Shown: piece after piece, positions 33,016-35,912 of the stretch
Position numbering within the stretch: the stretch's first letter is position 1
Layout: each line of letters begins with the position of its first letter
NCBI GenBank assembly: GCA_021737615.1
Contig: JAIPDR010000011.1
Coordinates: forward strand, 1-35,912
Source of the DNA: Desulfohalobiaceae bacterium
GTDB taxonomy: Bacteria > Desulfobacterota > Desulfovibrionia > Desulfovibrionales > Desulfothermaceae
Length of the DNA: 35,912 bases
Direction: 5' to 3'
The notes under the pieces: generated by a model
Told to the model about the DNA's origin: nothing
What the model saw: the letters and a program-made list of their open reading frames with translations, nothing else
Databases searched by the model: none
Made by a program: the position numbers and the translations under genes

Positions 33016-33816
33016 ATGAAAGAGAGTCTGGCCACATATACCCGGATTGATGAAGGGATCAGGGAATCCTTCACCGCGCGCAAGCGACTGTTCATCGGCC
33101 TGCTCAGCGGGACCTCGTGTCTGTTGATCGTTTTTTTCATCGTCTTCTGGCTCGTGCCCTATATCGGCCTGAAGCAGTTCCACCCTGCCTTGACCTGGTC
33201 CCTGGGTCTCTTTGTCCTGGTCTGCATCCTCCTGGTCGTCTGGTCTTCCCTGGCCCTGGTCCTGAATATCCTCTTGAAGAGACCGGTCCTCTTTTCCAGA
33301 AAGCTGCGCGGAATCGCCATAAAAATCTTCCTGCCCCTGATGATTGTTGTCGGCCGGTTGTTCGGGATCAACAAGGAACGGGTCAGATCGTCCTTCATCC
33401 AGGTCAACAATGAAATGGTTGCAGCGGAAGGCAGGCGGTACAGCCCAGAGGAGATGCTGCTCCTCATGCCGCACTGCCTGCAAAACAGCCTCTGCAGTCA
33501 CAGGCTGACTTACAACATAAAAAACTGCAAACGCTGCGGAGAATGCTCCATTTCCGGACTGCTCGAAATCAGCGAAGAGTTCAGGGTGCCCATGGCCATC
33601 GCAACCGGGGGCACCATCGCCAGAAGAATCGTGGTCAAAAACCGACCCCGGCTGATCATTGCCGTGGCCTGCGAGCGCGATCTGGCCTCCGGAATCCAGG
33701 ACACCTACCCGCTTCCGGTCTACGGGATCATGAATGAAAGGCCCCATGGCCCCTGCCTGGACACCTGCGTGGATCTGGACAAAGTCAGACAGACCATTGC
33801 CCGGTTCCTGAGATGA
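33016..33816 (+). CDS. DUF116 family membrane protein
   Basis: The 266-residue product has two clear N-terminal membrane segments (about residues 24-50 and 60-87), a basic amphipathic stretch, and a C-terminal domain of about 140 residues with conserved cysteines: MPHCLQNSLC, NCKRCGECSISG, AVACERDL and GPCLDTCVD. This is the signature of the DUF116 family, whose function is unknown; the Cys pattern suggests a metal or Fe-S site. The upstream frame is open to 32923, but ATG 33016 (or a TTG two codons earlier) is the likely start. The 134-base gap after fmt is AT-rich and may hold an extra promoter. Its stop overlaps the rsmB start by four bases (ATGA). Confidence 0.88.
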   Translation: MKESLATYTRIDEGIRESFTARKRLFIGLLSGTSCLLIVFFIVFWLVPYIGLKQFHPALTWSLGLFVLVCILLVVWSSLALVLNILLKRPVLFSRKLRGIAIKIFLPLMIVVGRLFGINKERVRSSFIQVNNEMVAAEGRRYSPEEMLLLMPHCLQNSLCSHRLTYNIKNCKRCGECSISGLLEISEEFRVPMAIATGGTIARRIVVKNRPRLIIAVACERDLASGIQDTYPLPVYGIMNERPHGPCLDTCVDLDKVRQTIARFLR

Positions 33817-35126
33817 TCAAGGGGAATTCCCGGCCGGGGCAGAACGGAAGACTGCTTGCGCTCAAGGTTGCGTTTAAAACGCAAGGCGCAAGAGACCTCC
33901 AGGCCGGACTCAATCAGGAGATATCCAGGACCAGAGGCTTAGCGGATCGCGAAAAAAGACTGGCCACGGAACTTGTCTATGGATACGCCCGTTTCAAGGG
34001 TCGTATCGACTGGATAGCATCTTGTTTCCTGAAAAAAGGGACGAAAAGACTCCCGGTCCATTTTCTGACCATCCTTGGCCAGGGCATATACGAACTGCTC
34101 TTTTTGGACCGCGTGCCCGACTACGCTGCAGTGGACTTTTACGTGCGTCAGGCCGGGGAAAGATGGGGCGGGAATCTCTCCGGCCTGGCCAATGCGGTCC
34201 TGCGAAGGGTCGTCCGGGAACGATCGGCCCTTAAGGACAAAGAATTCTACCGGGTTGACCGCCCCGATCTGGAGACCTTCTACAGCCGGTACTACTCCTG
34301 CCCCGGCTGGATGATCCGCATCCTGATCAGATCCCTTGGTCCGGAGGCTGTCGAGACTGTACTCAAACAAAGCATTCGCCCCCCGTTGGTCGGGGTCAGA
34401 ATCAATCGGCAGGCACCCGGATGCCACGAACTCGCAGAGCGATTGGCCCGCCTGCCTGAGGCCGCCCTCAGCAGGCCTCCAGGTCTGGCCTTTTGGAAAA
34501 CGCCGGCGGCCGTCTATTCCCTGGAAGAAAAAGGCAGGCTCAGCCGGCAGAGCCTGGCCTCCCAGCAGGCCCTGGCTTGCCTCGCTCCGCAATCCTGGCC
34601 GCAGCCTGTCTGGGACTGCTGTGCCGGACACGGCGGAAAGACGGGCCAGCTCCTGGAAATCGGTCTTAAGCCTGTCTGGGCCAGTGATCGTGTTTCCTGG
34701 AAGGCGGCGCTTTGCCGGCAGGAACTGAGCCGCCTCTCATTTTCGAATGTCCCGGTCTTTTCGGCGGACGCTGCCAGAGCCCACCCCCTGAAGCAGAGAC
34801 CGGGAACTATTCTCCTGGATGCCCCCTGCTCCGGGCTGGGGGTTTTGAACCGCAGGCCGGACATCAAATGGAAGCTGAATCAGGAGGCAATCCCCCGGCT
34901 CCTGGAAATCCAGAGCCAGATGCTGAGTCTGGCCTGCGACACGATCCAGAGACAGGGCCTGGTCGTCTACCTGACCTGCACCCTGAACAGGGATGAGAAC
35001 CAGGAGCAAATTGCAAAGACTTTAGACGGATCTGTAGACAGGATCAGCCTGGAAAAAGAGTATTCGACTCCCATTGACAGCCCGCTGGGGGAATACTTTT
35101 ATGCCGCCGTCCTCAGGAAAAAATAA
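33813..35126 (+). CDS. rsmB: 16S rRNA (cytosine(967)-C(5))-methyltransferase RsmB (Sun)
   Basis: RsmB methylates C967 of 16S rRNA. The 437 residues have an N-terminal NusB-like domain (LKVAFKTQGARDLQAGLNQEI to about 145) and a C-terminal NOL1/NOP2/Sun methyltransferase domain. Motif IV DAPCSGLGVLNRRPDIKWKL and motif VI LTCTLNRDENQEQI hold the two functional cysteines. Motif I reads WDCCAGHGGKTGQL; the family usually has a Pro where this has His. It overlaps DUF116 by four bases and comEC by 26, so the three are probably coupled. Confidence 0.93.
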   Translation: MIKGNSRPGQNGRLLALKVAFKTQGARDLQAGLNQEISRTRGLADREKRLATELVYGYARFKGRIDWIASCFLKKGTKRLPVHFLTILGQGIYELLFLDRVPDYAAVDFYVRQAGERWGGNLSGLANAVLRRVVRERSALKDKEFYRVDRPDLETFYSRYYSCPGWMIRILIRSLGPEAVETVLKQSIRPPLVGVRINRQAPGCHELAERLARLPEAALSRPPGLAFWKTPAAVYSLEEKGRLSRQSLASQQALACLAPQSWPQPVWDCCAGHGGKTGQLLEIGLKPVWASDRVSWKAALCRQELSRLSFSNVPVFSADAARAHPLKQRPGTILLDAPCSGLGVLNRRPDIKWKLNQEAIPRLLEIQSQMLSLACDTIQRQGLVVYLTCTLNRDENQEQIAKTLDGSVDRISLEKEYSTPIDSPLGEYFYAAVLRKK

Positions 35127-35912
35127 GTCAGCCGAGTTCAAACCCGCCCCGGGACTTCTCCCCTGGCAAGTCCTGCTGCTCTTTGCCGTCATAGGGCTGT
35201 TCTACCCTCAATATCCCCTGCCCGCCCTGTTGACGGCCTGTCTTTTGCTTTGCTCTTCCCTGGGGACGGGATACAGAGCGAGGCCCGCTTTTCTTGTTGC
35301 GGTAATTGTTGTGTTTATGCTCGGGTTGCTTCTGTCCCTGAACGATTCGTCCGTGGTGAGTCCAAGAATCCCGGACTGGATGAAGGCGCGGAAAAAGGTC
35401 GAAATCCTGGGAGCCATCCACAGGGTCAGCCCCAAGCCGAATAACAGGCTGCAGATCATCCTCAAAGGGATGGAATTCAGATCACCCGGCGCCGCTAAAT
35501 TCCAGGTCCTGCCCGGCCGCTGTGTCTGGACTTGGGACCAGCCGGCCTTCTGGCCCGCCCCCGGTCAGCGGGTCCGGGCCGGCCTCAGGCTAAAGCCGAT
35601 CCGCGGGCGTCAGAACTTCGGGGCCTGGGACCCGAGAAGGTTCTGGGGACGAAAAAAAGTCCGCTATCGGACCTACAGCAAAGGCGGCAAGACCGACATC
35701 GAGATCCTGGGTCCGGTCCCGGTATCCTGGTCCTGGAGGATGTCTCTGCGGGAGACCGTTCTCCGAAACACCGGGGAAGGACCGGGACAGGGCTTGCTCC
35801 TGGCCCTGTTGATGGGAGACAGATCAAAGAGTTCCTACCAGACCCTGGATCTGGTTCGCAGGGCCTCCCTGGCCCACAGCCTGGCCCTCTCCGGCCTCCA
35901 TCTCGGATTCGT
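35101..35912 (+). CDS. comEC: ComEC/Rec2-family protein, N-terminal part (cut by window end)
   Basis: An open frame runs from the ATG at 35101, inside the end of rsmB, past the window edge (at least 270 residues). ComEC is a membrane channel for single-stranded DNA uptake, also found in species not known to be competent. After a soluble start, hydrophobic segments lie near residues 22-38, 40-55 and 60-80, followed by an OB-like extracellular domain (DUF4131 type) around 95-210. Near the end the frame has GLLLALLMGDRS and HSLALSGLHLGF, the start of the Competence domain. The family is usually 700-850 residues, so most of the gene lies beyond the window. Confidence 0.85.
   Translation, partial: MPPSSGKNKSAEFKPAPGLLPWQVLLLFAVIGLFYPQYPLPALLTACLLLCSSLGTGYRARPAFLVAVIVVFMLGLLLSLNDSSVVSPRIPDWMKARKKVEILGAIHRVSPKPNNRLQIILKGMEFRSPGAAKFQVLPGRCVWTWDQPAFWPAPGQRVRAGLRLKPIRGRQNFGAWDPRRFWGRKKVRYRTYSKGGKTDIEILGPVPVSWSWRMSLRETVLRNTGEGPGQGLLLALLMGDRSKSSYQTLDLVRRASLAHSLALSGLHLGF

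Overview
The window is a gene-dense stretch of bacterial chromosome, roughly 57 % GC by eye. It carries 32 recognisable protein genes and no tRNA, rRNA, CRISPR array, transposase or integrase that I can see. The gene content suggests an anaerobic Desulfobacterota-type (deltaproteobacterial, perhaps Desulfovibrionales) organism. The pointers are a four-subunit 2-oxoacid:ferredoxin oxidoreductase, a DUF116 protein in a def-fmt-rsmB operon, a MobB protein with a C-terminal [4Fe-4S] domain, and a yebC-ruvCAB order. The lineage is inference; nothing in the window proves it.

Layout. 1-298: no convincing gene, one stem-loop. 299-3986 (minus): rlmE-yebC-ruvC-ruvA-ruvB, for rRNA modification and Holliday-junction processing. 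4275-5450 (plus): a class I aspartate-type aminotransferase. 5641-7890 (minus): topA. 7978-10013 (plus): era and the YggS-type PLP protein. 10366-11118 (minus): rlmB. 11375-13420 (plus): an MltD-like lipoprotein lytic transglycosylase with five LysM repeats. 13417-18348 (minus): queA, korD-korA-korB-korC and aroE, with a striking palindrome between korB and korC. 18394-26156 (plus): a small lipoprotein, coaBC, a protein resembling a degenerate uracil-DNA glycosylase, a UDP-glucuronate 4-epimerase-type enzyme, parA, parB (with a perfect parS site inside its 3' end), ftsE, ftsX and a methyltransferase whose 3' end runs antisense into moeA. 25982-27931 (minus): mobB-moeA. 28178-31266 (plus): hisS-aspS. 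31449-35912 (plus): def-fmt-DUF116-rsmB-comEC, with comEC cut by the window end.

Most genes are housekeeping. The modules are Holliday-junction resolution (RuvABC), chromosome segregation and division (ParABS, FtsEX), translation start and aminoacylation (HisRS, AspRS, Def, Fmt), RNA modification (RlmE, RlmB, QueA, RsmB), and anaerobic 2-oxoacid metabolism beside molybdenum-cofactor assembly. I found no obvious new defence or mobile system. The points most worth checking are parS coded within parB, the 51-nt palindrome in the kor operon, the UDG-like partner of coaBC, the MobB-FeS fusion, the non-discriminating signature in AspRS, and the methyltransferase/moeA antisense overlap.
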